NCBI RefSeq assembly: GCF_003859945.1
Contig: NZ_RQYM01000013.1
Span: 1-48,073 of the forward strand
Origin: Leucobacter sp. OH1287
GTDB lineage: Bacteria; Actinomycetota; Actinomycetes; Actinomycetales; Microbacteriaceae
DNA: 48,073 nucleotides
Direction: 5' to 3'
This document shows positions 23,856 to 33,994 of the stretch, piece after piece; the first letter of the stretch is position 1, and every line of letters starts with the position of its first letter. A program made the translations under genes and the position numbers. Below the pieces are notes generated by a model. It searched no databases. It saw nothing but the letters and a program-made list of their open reading frames with translations, and had not been told where the DNA came from.

Positions 23856-24692
23856 CTACGGCGCCGGGTTAATCACCCGACCCCAGGTGCTCTTGTTACC
23901 CCAGATGTTCTGGCGCAGACCCTCCAGCTGCAGCACCTGACTGTGATCCACAAACAGGTTAACCTCGTTGCCGTAGTTCTTCACATACCACTCGAAAACG
24001 GGGCCGTCAGCGGCCTCAAACATAACGTTCTCTAGCCCCAACCCGTTAATAATCGAGGCGGCGGCGCCGGTGTCCCACTCGGCAACGTTCTCGGTGATTC
24101 CCTCGGACTCGATCATGATGATCGAGGCGCCCGCATCGAGAGCTTTCTTGCCGCGATCCACCAGGTCGCCGATGTCTTTCTTCGCCTCGGCAGCAAGCTC
24201 TGCCTCGCTAGAATCACCGCCGGATCCGATCTGCAGGCCAAGCTCCGGTTTCGCCTTCAAGCCCGCCTTCACAACCTTCTCAACGAGTCGCTGCAGACCC
24301 GAGGTGTTGAGCATAATAAAGCCGGTTGAAATCTCGATAACATCGAACCCGACCTCTTTCGCCTGCTGCAGATAGTGATCGACCGCCTCATCGCCGTAGC
24401 GCAGCACGGTCTCGATCCACCCGCCCGATGACACGTAGGCGTCGTTGGCGTGGGTGATCTCGCTGAACTTGCGCACAACCTCGGTCGGCATCAGCGCGAA
24501 GGATCCGCCCGCCCATTTAATGCCGTCAACCCACTGGCCAGCCGCCTCGAAAACGTCCTCAAGGTGGCGGGTGCCGAAGGTTGCATAGTAGGGGGCGCGG
24601 ATCTCGGTAACACCGAAGCTGCGAGGTTTAGCGGGCCGGTAGGCGCGGGGGACAAAGTTGAATGACACATCGTGTGGCACTGCGTTAGACAT
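23856..24692 (-). CDS. Phosphosulfolactate synthase (ComA) family protein
   Basis: Protein of 278 residues. The family joins sulfite to phosphoenolpyruvate, making phosphosulfolactate, on the way to coenzyme M or sulfolactate. Matching blocks in order: RSFGVTEIRAPYY near residue 24, VDGIKWAGGSFALMP near 55, AYVSSGGWIETVLRYG near 85, VGFDVIEISTGFI near 113, KAKPELGLQIGSGG near 141, and AGASIIMIESEGI near 187. These are the beta-strand ends of a TIM barrel carrying the acidic and Lys residues of the family. The true substrate is not proven, since homologs occur outside CoM pathways. ATG follows GAAAGGAAATCACC. It lies 117 bases after the PrpD gene and probably shares its promoter. Confidence 0.75.
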   Translation of the reverse strand: MSNAVPHDVSFNFVPRAYRPAKPRSFGVTEIRAPYYATFGTRHLEDVFEAAGQWVDGIKWAGGSFALMPTEVVRKFSEITHANDAYVSSGGWIETVLRYGDEAVDHYLQQAKEVGFDVIEISTGFIMLNTSGLQRLVEKVVKAGLKAKPELGLQIGSGGDSSEAELAAEAKKDIGDLVDRGKKALDAGASIIMIESEGITENVAEWDTGAAASIINGLGLENVMFEAADGPVFEWYVKNYGNEVNLFVDHSQVLQLEGLRQNIWGNKSTWGRVINPAP

Positions 24693-24809
24693 GGTGATTT
24701 CCTTTCAATAATTCTTTGTTTTTTTTGGGGGGGCGGATCGCGCTGGTTCGCGCCGTCTCGCGGGGTTAGCTGCTCAGGCCGAGCCGTGCCAGGCCAAGCT
24801 GCGCAGGGC

Positions 24810-26183
24810 CTAGCTGCGCTGGGTTTGTACGCGGGCGAGCGCCGCGGTTAGCTCGCTGACCCGGTGGTTTTCGAGATTGTGCACAAGCTCCGCAATCTCC
24901 TCGCGCAGCTCCTCGCCGGTGAACGGGGTGACGAGCGCGTCAAATTTCTGCCTGGCGCTTGCCCAGTCCAGCGGGTTGTCGTGGAAGCCGAGGTAGCTGT
25001 CCTGCGACGAACGGAACACGAGCCCGTTTGCGAGCGTCACCTCCAGGTCGGCTGGCATGTGGGCGGGGAAGCGGTCTGAGAACTCCTGTGACGGGGTGAT
25101 CTCGATTTTTGTCATCAGATCCTGCACATCGTCGGCGATGATCCGCTCGGGATCATACTGCTCAGGGTTCAACTGGCCGTCGAGCAGCACCGCCGCGAGC
25201 ATCCACGGCAGCGAGTGGTCCGCCTCCTCTTTGGTGCGAATGGTTCGTTTGTCACCCTCTTCGCCGCCGCCGATAATCGAGTAGGCAACATCGAAGGTCG
25301 TCAGTTTCACGCTCTCGATGGCGCTGACGTTGAAGCCGTCCTGCGCGCGCACATCCTGTGCGGCGTCGAGCGCAGACTGTGAGTGGATCTCGGCATTGTG
25401 CTTCTTAATGATGGTGCGCAGCACACTCTCCAGGTCCTCTTTCGACCAGTCGATCTCGTAGTCGCCGGCGATTGAGTCTTTGAATCCCTTGTTGCCCTCA
25501 AACACCTCCTCGGGGCCGGTAATGCCGCGGGAGGCGAGCAGCGCAGCGAAGGTGCCCTCCTTTGACACATGCGGGTAGGCGAGGCCCTTCCAGTGGCTGA
25601 GGTTGCCTGTGCGGGTGACGCGCAGCGCCACGTTTGCGGTGCCGGCGATCGCGATTGCGTTGGCGATCTGTGCGGCGTCGAGCCTCAGCGCCTTAGCGGC
25701 TGCGGCGGCTGCGGCGAAAGCGCCCTGGGTTGTGTGATCGAATCCCTTAGCGCGCACCGGCGCAACATCGGAGAGGCGGGTGTGAACCTGGTAGGCGACG
25801 GCGAACGCGGTCAGGAACTCTGCGCCGCTCGCATCTACGCTCTCGGCCGCGGCGAGCACCGCACCGAGGTTGTCGGAGGGGTGGTTGGTTTCACCCTTCG
25901 CGAGGTACGAATCCATGAAATCGAGGTAGCGGCTGAGCGCGCTGTTAAAGAACGCTGCGCGGTCGGGGCTGGTTTTACCGCCGCCGATCAGGGTTGCTTC
26001 CGGGCTTCCCCCGAGGTCGTCGAGCAGGCCGCGGATCGCGACAATCGGCTCCGCATCGAGCGCGCCGATTGCAACACCGAGGGTGTCAAGCACTCTGATC
26101 TTTAGCTGCTCAAGCGCTTTCTCGCTGAGCTGATTAAACTCTGCAGCTGCAACAAAATCTGCTAGTTTTTGGACTTCTGTCAC
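24810..26183 (-). CDS. MmgE/PrpD family protein
   Basis: Protein of 457 residues in the 2-methylcitrate dehydratase / cis-aconitate decarboxylase / iminodisuccinate epimerase superfamily. Diagnostic blocks: RVLDTLGVAIGAL near residue 30, SRYLDFMDSYLAKGETNHPSDN near 83-105, the Gly-rich LSHWKGLAYPHVSKEG segment near 214, HSQSALDAA near 268, and EADHSLPWMLAAVLLDG near 316. The actual substrate cannot be told from sequence; no citrate synthase or PrpB lies nearby, so a methylcitrate cycle role is not supported here. GTG 26183 follows a strong TTGGAGGA site. A palindrome overlapping a -35 box lies upstream. Between this stop and the next gene are degenerate repeats of GCTGCGC words (about 24,770-24,820). 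Confidence 0.82.
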   Translation of the reverse strand: MTEVQKLADFVAAAEFNQLSEKALEQLKIRVLDTLGVAIGALDAEPIVAIRGLLDDLGGSPEATLIGGGKTSPDRAAFFNSALSRYLDFMDSYLAKGETNHPSDNLGAVLAAAESVDASGAEFLTAFAVAYQVHTRLSDVAPVRAKGFDHTTQGAFAAAAAAAKALRLDAAQIANAIAIAGTANVALRVTRTGNLSHWKGLAYPHVSKEGTFAALLASRGITGPEEVFEGNKGFKDSIAGDYEIDWSKEDLESVLRTIIKKHNAEIHSQSALDAAQDVRAQDGFNVSAIESVKLTTFDVAYSIIGGGEEGDKRTIRTKEEADHSLPWMLAAVLLDGQLNPEQYDPERIIADDVQDLMTKIEITPSQEFSDRFPAHMPADLEVTLANGLVFRSSQDSYLGFHDNPLDWASARQKFDALVTPFTGEELREEIAELVHNLENHRVSELTAALARVQTQRS

Positions 26184-26235
26184 GGTGTTCCTCCAAACAT
26201 CAGATGTGAGTAAGTTACACCTCTAGCAAACTCCC

Positions 26236-26261
26236 AATTTATCTTGATGTCAAGATAAATT
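26236..26261 (-). promoter_or_regulatory. Perfect palindromic operator over the -35 box of the PrpD-ComA operon
   Basis: AATTTATCTTGA (26236-26247) and its exact complement (26250-26261) are separated by two bases. On the - strand TTGACA (26248-26253) lies at the centre and reads toward PrpD; the -10 box is weak (candidates TTTGCT or TTGCTA, 17-18 bases on). The dyad resembles the sites bound by homodimeric winged-helix repressors such as MarR-type proteins. No such regulator gene is adjacent, so the repressor is unknown. Confidence 0.75.
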
Positions 26262-26307
26262 TTACTTGTGCTCAGCTGATTTTCAGGGAAAGTTCCGGGG
26301 TTGCCGG

Positions 26308-28188
26308 CTAATAAACGTCCTCGAAATAGCGTCTCTCGTGGCGGATTTTTTCGAGCAAATCGGTGCCCTCATCGTCACCCAAAACCTGGCAGACAATACT
26401 CTCAAGTTCATCCCGCACATCGGGCGCCATCGCGTGAGCATCCCCGCAAATATAGAAACACGCACCCCGCTGCAGCCACCGCACAAGCTCCTCGGCGTTG
26501 GCGCGCATCAGGTGCTGCACATAGACGCGATACTCCTGGTCGCGAGAGTAGGCAACATCCAGTCTGGTGAGCGTCCCCGTTGCGAGCAGCTGCTCAAACT
26601 CGGCGCGATACGCGACGCCGTCGCTGCGGTTCCGGGTGCCGGTAAACAGCCACGCCGGACCTGGAGTGCGAGTCTGCGCGCGATCCCACAAAAAACCACG
26701 GAACGGCGCCAAACCAACTCCCGGCCCGACCATAATAATCGGCACATCCGGTCTCGCCGGAACCCGGAAGCTCGGATTCGGCAGCAGATAGCACGGAACC
26801 CTGTCGCCAACGCTGACGCGCTTCGCCAGATACGAGCTCGCAACACCGCCCGGCAGCGCCGCCCCGGAACTGTTGGGCGCGGTCGCAACCGTTAAATGCA
26901 CCGTGCTGGGGTGCGTTTTCGGGGTTGAAGCAATCGAGTACGCGCGCTGGCGGATCGGGCGCATCGCCGCAGCGAGCACCTCCAGCCCCAGCGGATCCGC
27001 ACCCAGGCTGGTTAGCTCCCGCAGCGTGTCGGGGACGCTGTGTGTTGCGATCCACCCGTCAATGCCTGCGCGGTCGCGAGCCCTCACCGCCCCCGCGATG
27101 CGGCTGTCGGGGGTGGCCTCGGCGACGCGCTCAAGCAGTTCGAGAGATGGATAGCGCAGCTCCCAGTGCTCGGTTGCGAGCTGCCTGACCGGGTCGCCAA
27201 GCGCGCTGTCTTTCGGCGTGTAAATCTCGTCGCCGGTTAGTCCGGCCGCGGCAAGAAACGCGGTCACCGCGTCGGGGTCGTTCTCTGGAATCACCGCGAG
27301 CGAGTCACCGGGACGGTACGCAATCCCGCTGCCAGAAATATCGAGCTCATAGTGCCAGACCTCCCGCCCGGCGGCGTCGCGCGTCAGCAGCTTTGCAGCG
27401 GTCAGCTCCGCCATAAACGGATGCTCGCGCGAGTACTCAACCGGTTCGGCAGCGCCCGCGCCCGCGCCGAAGCCTGTTGCTCCCGCGCCGAAACCGCCGG
27501 TGGATCCGGCCTGCCCACCGAAGCTCCCAAAATCGCCGCCGAACGACGCCACGCCGCTACCCGCTGAGGCCGTAGCCGCTGAGGCTGTACCCGCTGAGGC
27601 CGTAGCCGATGGGGCTGTACCCGCCGGGGCGGTTGCTGTCGGATCCGCCACCCCGAAAACCGCGGCGAGCTGCGAGACCCGCGCCCGCACCCAGCGCTCG
27701 GCGTCACGACGATAGTTGGAGTCGCAGTCAACGCGCTCGGCGATGCGGGTTGCGTCAAGCTCCTCTAGGCGCTCATCAATCTGCCTGCCCGCCTCACAAA
27801 AGTAGGTGTAGGTGCTGTCGCCGAGGGCGAGCACGGCGAAGCGCAGCCCGGTCAGATCGGGTGCGTCCGGATCGTCAAGCTCCTCCCAAAACAGGTCGGC
27901 GCCGTAGGGCATCTCACCCTCGCCATAGGTGGACACAACCACCAAGAGGATTGTCTCGTCCGCTTCGTCAGCCAGTTCCTCAACGGACTGCCGGTTCAGC
28001 TCGCTGAGGGTCGCCGAAATCCCGGCCTTGCCCAGATCATCAACCAGATCCTCGGCAACGAACTCGCTGTTGCCCATCTCGCTGCCGTAAAGCACCCGCA
28101 CTCGGGGAGCATTATCACCCGTCACCCTGGTATTCAACCTAACTAACCTGCCGTCTCTTAAACCACTCTCTAGCTGCTGCGTCAGCAA
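26308..28188 (-). CDS. Diflavin reductase, CysJ-like (sulfite reductase flavoprotein family)
   Basis: Protein of 626 residues that would pass electrons from NADPH through FAD and FMN to a partner. Domains in order: flavodoxin FMN domain at about 28-175 ([52 protein letters not shown]); a low-complexity Ala/Thr/Gly/Ser linker at about 180-245; FAD-binding domain with the RAYSIAS motif and [14 protein letters not shown]-binding domain with [16 protein letters not shown] and [14 protein letters not shown]-terminus RRYFEDVY. No CysI hemoprotein gene is in the window, so the partner is unknown. The start is TTG 28188 with GAGG six bases before. The linker is encoded by tandem repeats (27557-27631). 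Confidence 0.88.
   Translation of the reverse strand: MLTQQLESGLRDGRLVRLNTRVTGDNAPRVRVLYGSEMGNSEFVAEDLVDDLGKAGISATLSELNRQSVEELADEADETILLVVVSTYGEGEMPYGADLFWEELDDPDAPDLTGLRFAVLALGDSTYTYFCEAGRQIDERLEELDATRIAERVDCDSNYRRDAERWVRARVSQLAAVFGVADPTATAPAGTAPSATASAGTASAATASAGSGVASFGGDFGSFGGQAGSTGGFGAGATGFGAGAGAAEPVEYSREHPFMAELTAAKLLTRDAAGREVWHYELDISGSGIAYRPGDSLAVIPENDPDAVTAFLAAAGLTGDEIYTPKDSALGDPVRQLATEHWELRYPSLELLERVAEATPDSRIAGAVRARDRAGIDGWIATHSVPDTLRELTSLGADPLGLEVLAAAMRPIRQRAYSIASTPKTHPSTVHLTVATAPNSSGAALPGGVASSYLAKRVSVGDRVPCYLLPNPSFRVPARPDVPIIMVGPGVGLAPFRGFLWDRAQTRTPGPAWLFTGTRNRSDGVAYRAEFEQLLATGTLTRLDVAYSRDQEYRVYVQHLMRANAEELVRWLQRGACFYICGDAHAMAPDVRDELESIVCQVLGDDEGTDLLEKIRHERRYFEDVY
27557..27631. repeat. 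Five 15-base tandem repeats encoding the CysJ-like linker
   Basis: Five 15-base units run from 27557 to 27631 in the pattern GTACCCGCTGAGGCC and GTAGCCGCTGAGGCT, alternating, so a 30-base higher-order unit is visible. Each encodes five residues (Ala/Thr/Ser/Pro/Gly). The array lies in the flexible linker between the FMN and FAD domains, where length change is tolerated. It should vary between strains. Confidence 0.8.
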
Positions 28189-28413
28189 ACTGACCTCATC
28201 AAGTCTATTTTGCTTTCGCGGGCTGTGCCAGAGCGGCGGGCAAATTTAGGCGGTAATTTTAAGCTGGTGGGTGGATCTGGGGGCGGGCGGCCCAGGCGAG
28301 TCACCACGCCAGGGCGCTTCCTGCCGCAGGCAGTCGACGCGGGGGTGTGGGTGTGGGGCACCGGCGCGGGCTACCCAGGCAGGTCATCGCACCAGGGTGG
28401 ATACTGGCGCGGG

Positions 28414-28920
28414 CTAGCCCGCGATATAGATTTTGCGGATCCGCTCAGCAACCGTCCAGCGGGTTTTCGTGCCAGCAACCAGCCGCACCACGTCACCGGC
28501 GCTAACCAAGAGTTGCTGCCCCGAGGCGGCGGGGTCACCGGGGACCTCCAGCAGCTCAATTGTGGCACTGCCGGAGATCACAACAAACACCTCGGCAACC
28601 TCGGTGTCGGTGACGGTTCCAGCGGTCAGCTCCCAGATTCCAACCTCGGCAAGCTCCTCGGCGGCTGAATCCCTGGAGGAGGCTAGTTCGGCGGCGCTGG
28701 CCTGGTCCTCCACACCGAAATCAGCGGCGGCAGCGGCAGCAGCGGCTGCAGCACCCTCGGCAGCGCCCTCCGCGGGGGAGGGGACGAGTGCGCCGAGCCG
28801 CACAAACCCCTGCGAGGGGGATCCGCTCAGGGTATCGCTCGCGCTAACCGGCTCAAGCTCAACGTTAAACGTCGTCGCCGAAACCACGGCGTTTTTGTCA
28901 ACTGGCAGCGGATCACTCAC
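28414..28920 (-). CDS. Cupin-domain protein (DUF861-like)
   Basis: Protein of 168 residues. The C-terminal 75 residues are a small cupin barrel of the DUF861/Cupin_3 type: VGIWELTAGTVTDTEVAEVFVVISGSATIELL, then SAGDVVRLVAGTKTRWTV and RIRKIYIAG. The N-terminal half holds an Ala/Glu-rich insertion with a run of ten Ala, unusual for this family and probably disordered. GTG 28920 overlaps the stop of the FAD gene (GTGA), so they are translated together. Such cupins often accompany amine/amino-acid oxidases, but the reaction is unknown. A CGCGGGCTAGCCCGCG hairpin spans its stop codon. Confidence 0.72.
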   Translation of the reverse strand: MSDPLPVDKNAVVSATTFNVELEPVSASDTLSGSPSQGFVRLGALVPSPAEGAAEGAAAAAAAAAADFGVEDQASAAELASSRDSAAEELAEVGIWELTAGTVTDTEVAEVFVVISGSATIELLEVPGDPAASGQQLLVSAGDVVRLVAGTKTRWTVAERIRKIYIAG

Positions 28921-30446
28921 GAGTCAAACCCCATTCCGATAGCGTCCATAGTTTTTAAGAACAGGTTGCGGTTGCCGCCCCTGTGGTCTGCCTGATCGAA
29001 CGACCAGCGGAACAGGTTAACCCCGGCGGTTGCGAGCGGCTCCGGCGGGAACGGCAGCGGAATCTCATTCACCATCTTGAGCGCTGTGCGGTCTGTTTCA
29101 CGACCCGCGAACCGGTCCGCAATCACATCGGCGGCAAAGTGTGTTGCGCCAACGCCGAGCCCCGTAAAACCGGCAACATACTGCACCCGGCCGCCGTGCG
29201 CGCTGCCGAAGAACGCGCAGAACCGGGTGCTTGAGTCGATAACACCAGCCCAGCGGTGAGTGAATCGAATACCGGCGAGCTGCGGGAAGGTTGTGAAGAA
29301 GTGGCTTGCGAGCTTGCGATAGGTCTCATCGCGGTTCTCATACTCTGCGCGAATCTTGCCGCCCGAGAAATAGACCGCGTCGTAGCCGCCCCAAAGAATC
29401 CGATTATCGGCGGTCAGCCTCGAATAGTGGAACTGGTTTGCGAGATCGCTTAAGCCCTCGCGACCCTCCCAACCAATCAACTTCAGCTGCTCCGGGGTGA
29501 GCGGCTCCGTCATCAGCGCGTAATCGTAGACGGGGATTGTGTGCAGCCGGTAGCGTTTCAAAAGCGACGGGAAAACGTTTGTGCACAGCGCCACCCGATC
29601 CGCCGTCACCTGGCTGTGCGGCAGCTGCAACTCAAACGGCGCGTGCTCCTTCCCGGTCGCCGAGAGGCTCAAAACCCGTGTCTCTTCATAAATCTCCACC
29701 CCGATTTTTGCGGCGTGCTTCGCGAGCCCGTAAGCGAGTTTCGCAGGGTGCAAAATCGCGTTCTCATCGGGGGTGTAGGCGGATCCCAGGAAGGTCGGGG
29801 AGTTGATGCGGGCGCGGGTTGCTGCCTCGTCAAGCACCCGGGTTGTTGAGGCGGTGGATCCGCCAGCCCCGCGTGCTTCGTCGGATCCGCTCGCATCGCC
29901 TGCTGCGTCGGATCCGCCATCGCCCTCACCGAGATAGTCGAGCTGGTATGGCTCGTTGGCAACCTCGATTGCGCCGGTGCGCTCGAAGTCGCAGTCGATG
30001 TTGTTTTCGGTTATGAAACGCTCAATCGCGTCCAGGTTTTCGACGCCGAGCCGGTGCAGTTCGGCGAGCTCGTCCGGCCAGCGGGCCTCAGCGTTTGGTT
30101 CACCGTGGGTTATGCTCGCCTCGCAGAAACCGCCGTTGCGGCCGGACGCGGCCCAGCCGATCCGTTTCGCCTCAAGCAGCACAACCCGAGCTTTCGGGTT
30201 TTCAGTTTTCAGTTTGATCGCGGTCCAGAGGCCAGCGTAGCCGCCGCCAACAACCGCGTAGTCGGCGTAGACGTTGCCACGAAGCGGCTTAAACTTGGGG
30301 GCCTGATCGCGTGCATCGCTGAGCCAGAAGCACTCCAGCTTGCTGCCCCTCAGCGAGTCGTCAACAATCGCAGCCGTGGGTGGGTGTGCTTCAAATACTG
30401 TCTGAGCTTTCGGGTTTGCCTTTGCGGGAAATATTTTAAGCGCCAT
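28917..30446 (-). CDS. FAD-dependent oxidoreductase (DAO family, amine-oxidase type)
   Basis: Protein of 509 residues. The FAD-binding GxGxxG is YAVVGGGYAGLWTAIKL near residue 64, followed by VVLLEAKRIGWAASGRNGGFCEA, the pattern of gamma-glutamylputrescine oxidase-like and glycine-oxidase-like members. C-terminal blocks (RFTHRWAGVIDSSTRFCAFFG; VAGFTGLGVGATHFAADVIADR) complete the family signature. An insertion at about 178-203 is Gly/Ser/Asp/Ala-rich and carries three GGATCC words within 50 bases, absent from usual homologs. ATG 30446 has only a weak ribosome-binding site. It forms an operon with the cupin gene. The substrate is unknown; amines or N-methyl amino acids are typical. Confidence 0.85.
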   Translation of the reverse strand: MALKIFPAKANPKAQTVFEAHPPTAAIVDDSLRGSKLECFWLSDARDQAPKFKPLRGNVYADYAVVGGGYAGLWTAIKLKTENPKARVVLLEAKRIGWAASGRNGGFCEASITHGEPNAEARWPDELAELHRLGVENLDAIERFITENNIDCDFERTGAIEVANEPYQLDYLGEGDGGSDAAGDASGSDEARGAGGSTASTTRVLDEAATRARINSPTFLGSAYTPDENAILHPAKLAYGLAKHAAKIGVEIYEETRVLSLSATGKEHAPFELQLPHSQVTADRVALCTNVFPSLLKRYRLHTIPVYDYALMTEPLTPEQLKLIGWEGREGLSDLANQFHYSRLTADNRILWGGYDAVYFSGGKIRAEYENRDETYRKLASHFFTTFPQLAGIRFTHRWAGVIDSSTRFCAFFGSAHGGRVQYVAGFTGLGVGATHFAADVIADRFAGRETDRTALKMVNEIPLPFPPEPLATAGVNLFRWSFDQADHRGGNRNLFLKTMDAIGMGFDS

Positions 30447-30811
30447 GAACTCAGCCTAGTATGGTTGTTTGTGATTAACCGGGACGGTCAGGATATTCAG
30501 CGGAGATTTTAGGGTTTGACGGCGTTTATTACCGGCGCGGCTGCATGGTCAGGCGGTGTTAAATCCCGGCGGGACCGCAGCGCCGAACGGCGTTTATTAC
30601 AGATTGTTAAAAACAGAGTTGTTGTCTGGCTCGCTTCTTTTTTAGGCTAGTTACCGCCAACAAAAGCACGGCAGTCCTAAAAGCGATAGAACGCTAAAAG
30701 CTAAAGCGCAAAGCAAAAAACACGAAACACTGTAAAACACTGAGACGCTCGATTGCGCTAACCGGCTCTGCCTGGCGGATCATCTACCAAACTAGCTGAA
30801 GGGTTAAAAAC
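30447..30811. other. Intergenic region between divergent FAD and MetQ genes
   Basis: 365 bases without a gene. It holds two copies of a 14-base direct repeat (separate entry), an A-rich strand from about 30,650 to 30,740 with recurring CTAAAAGC/ACACTG words, and the ribosome-binding site GAAGGG of the MetQ gene. I see no known riboswitch. Confidence 0.5.
30519..30600. repeat. 14-base direct repeats upstream of the MetQ gene
   Basis: ACGGCGTTTATTAC is present at 30519-30532 and 30587-30600, 68 bases apart. Two identical copies in a regulatory region suggest a protein-binding site or a duplication. The bound protein is unknown. Confidence 0.65.
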
Positions 30812-31342
30812 ATGGCGCATTTGAAGAAACTACTGGCAGCGGCTAGCGCGGTCGTTTTAACGGCGGGGCTTGCGGCTTGCAGCAGCGACAGCGCTGATAA
30901 GACCGTGAAGCTCGGAGTTGTTGGGGCATCGGATCCGTTCTGGGCAGACTACGAGAAGGCTGTTGAGGCTGAGGGCATCGACTTGGAGATCGTTGACTTC
31001 GGTGAGTACTCACTGCCAAACCCGGCGCTCGCAGCTGGTGAGATTGACGTCAACCAGTTCCAGCACATCCTCTTCCTCGCTAACCACAACGCGGAGTCCG
31101 GCGACGACCTGACAACAATCGGTTCAACCGCGATCTTCCCGCTCGGCCTCTACTCAAAGAAGCACAAGTCGGTTGAGGATATTCCAGAGGGCGCAACCGT
31201 TGGTATCCCTAATGACGGATCCAACCGCGGCCGTGGCCTGTTGGTTCTGCAGTCAGCTGGGTTGGTCAAGACGACTCACACCCGCGTAACCTACTATACA
31301 GCACGAAGTATTAGATTGAATACAGTTCATTCGCGTAAATAG
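30812..31342 (+). pseudogene. metQ: Truncated methionine-binding lipoprotein (MetQ/NlpA family)
   Basis: Residues 1-23 are a lipoprotein signal peptide ending LTAGLAAC (lipidated Cys23). The mature part (KTVKLGVVGASDPFWADYEKAVEAEGIDLEIVDF; NPALAAGEIDVNQFQHILFL; IPNDGSNRGRGLLVLQSAGL) is clearly the substrate-binding protein of methionine ABC importers. Family members have about 270-290 residues; this one has 176. Homology stops after QSAGLV (about 31,266) and the last 24 residues (KTTHTRVTYYTARSIRL onward) do not fit. No metN or metI follows. A deletion or rearrangement has removed the C-terminal lobe, so it should not work. ATG 30812 follows GAAGGG. Confidence 0.8.
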
Positions 31343-31351
31343 GCTCTGGCC
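31266..31351. other. Short unrelated segment at the broken end of the MetQ gene
   Basis: The stretch after the MetQ homology is lower in GC than its surroundings and carries CGCGTAA twice (about 31,288 and 31,333). It resembles nothing I can name. It may be a scar of a mobile element or of the deletion that removed the rest of the met operon. Confidence 0.4.
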
Positions 31352-32855
<1,504 letters not shown>

Positions 32856-32940
32856 TCAAATCCGTTATACCGCGGTTCACTCGCGCGGGCTAACCCGCCC
32901 GACCCAGTCACGAGCCCGCCCGCCAGTCCGGCCGCCCGGC

Positions 32941-33873
32941 CTACTCCGACTGTTTTGCCTGCCGCAGCAGCCAAACCATCAGCGCCTTTTGAGCGTGTAC
33001 GCGGTTCTCCGCCTCATCCCAGACAACCGAGCGTGGCCCGTCAATAACCTCGGCGCTCACCTCAAAACCGCGGTAGGCGGGCAGACAGTGCAGGAAGATT
33101 GCGTCATCCTTCGCAAGCCCGAACAGCTCCTCATCAACACAGTAGCCATTGAAGTGCTGCAAGCGAGCAGCTTCTTCCGCCTCCTGGCCCATTGAGATCC
33201 AGGTGTCGGTTATCACAATATCGGCGCCGGTCACCGCCTCACGCGGGTCATTTGACACGGTGATTGTGGATCCGGTCTGCTCAGCAATCTGCTCAGCCTT
33301 CGCGAGAATATCCTCCCGCGGCAGGTACCCCTCGGGGCCAGCCAGCCGCAGGTTGATGCCGGCGGTTGCAAACCCGAGGAGGTATGAGTGCGCCATGTTG
33401 TTTGCCGCGTCACCAACATAGGCGGCGGTGAGCCCTTGAAGCTCGTCCTTGTGCTCACGGACGGTGAGCAGATCCGCCAACACCTGACACGGATGAAAGT
33501 CATCGGTGAGCGAATTAATCACCGGCACGCTCGCGTGCTTCGCCATCAGCTCAATGTTCTTGTGAGCGCCTGTGCGCCAAACAATCAGCTCTGTCATGCG
33601 GGAGAAAATAATCGCGGTATCGGAGATTGATTCTTTTTCACCCAGCTGCGCCTCACCGGGATTGACGATGAGGGCGGATCCACCAAGATCGCTGATGCCA
33701 ACGGCGAAGCTCACGCGGGTGCGGGTTGAGGTTTTGTCAAACATCACCAGCGCGGTTTTGGGGCCCGCGAGCGGACGCTCAGCGAAGCGATCCTGCTTCA
33801 GCCGCAGAGCTAAATCGAGCACCTCGTGCTGCTCTTTGGGGGTCAGATCGTCATCACGCAGGAAATGTCTCAT
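32941..33873 (-). CDS. argF: Ornithine carbamoyltransferase
   Basis: Protein of 310 residues making citrulline from ornithine and carbamoyl phosphate. Signatures: carbamoyl-phosphate site STRTRVSF near residue 50, DDFHPCQVLADL near 125, the ornithine-binding region DTWISMGQEAEE near 220, and HCLPAYRG near 260. ATG 33873 is the right start; it lies eight bases after a TAGAAT -10 box, so its message is probably leaderless, and no ribosome-binding site is visible. It appears to head an argF-argH unit. Confidence 0.96.
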   Translation of the reverse strand: MRHFLRDDDLTPKEQHEVLDLALRLKQDRFAERPLAGPKTALVMFDKTSTRTRVSFAVGISDLGGSALIVNPGEAQLGEKESISDTAIIFSRMTELIVWRTGAHKNIELMAKHASVPVINSLTDDFHPCQVLADLLTVREHKDELQGLTAAYVGDAANNMAHSYLLGFATAGINLRLAGPEGYLPREDILAKAEQIAEQTGSTITVSNDPREAVTGADIVITDTWISMGQEAEEAARLQHFNGYCVDEELFGLAKDDAIFLHCLPAYRGFEVSAEVIDGPRSVVWDEAENRVHAQKALMVWLLRQAKQSE

Positions 33874-33881
33874 AATGAACA

Positions 33882-33887
33882 ATTCTA
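33882..33887 (-). promoter_or_regulatory. -10 box of argF, leaderless type
   Basis: On the - strand TAGAAT ends eight bases before the argF ATG, the spacing at which transcription starts at or next to the start codon. No clear -35 box is visible. Confidence 0.55.
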
Positions 33888-33933
33888 CCCGGTTAAAAGG
33901 GATCCGGGCGAGTTAGTTGGGCGGGAGCAGGTG

Positions 33934-33963
33934 TTACTATCGCCCGCGCTCTCGGGGTACAAT
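33934..33963 (+). promoter_or_regulatory. Promoter of ilvE
   Basis: TTACTA (33934-33939) and TACAAT (33958-33963) are 18 bases apart and 31 bases before the ilvE ATG. This is a plausible sigma-70 promoter, back to back with the argF promoter. Confidence 0.55.
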
Positions 33964-33994
33964 GCAAGGGTAGATTATCCGAGAGGGTGCAAGA

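Noticed and set aside
23779-23856. Longer MFS protein starting at 23856
   Set aside because: The extra 26 codons cross a terminator hairpin and a good promoter, and add no family-like sequence.
24810-26183. Methylcitrate-cycle dehydratase (prpD) as a firm call
   Set aside because: No prpB or prpC neighbours. The superfamily has several reactions, so only the family name is given.
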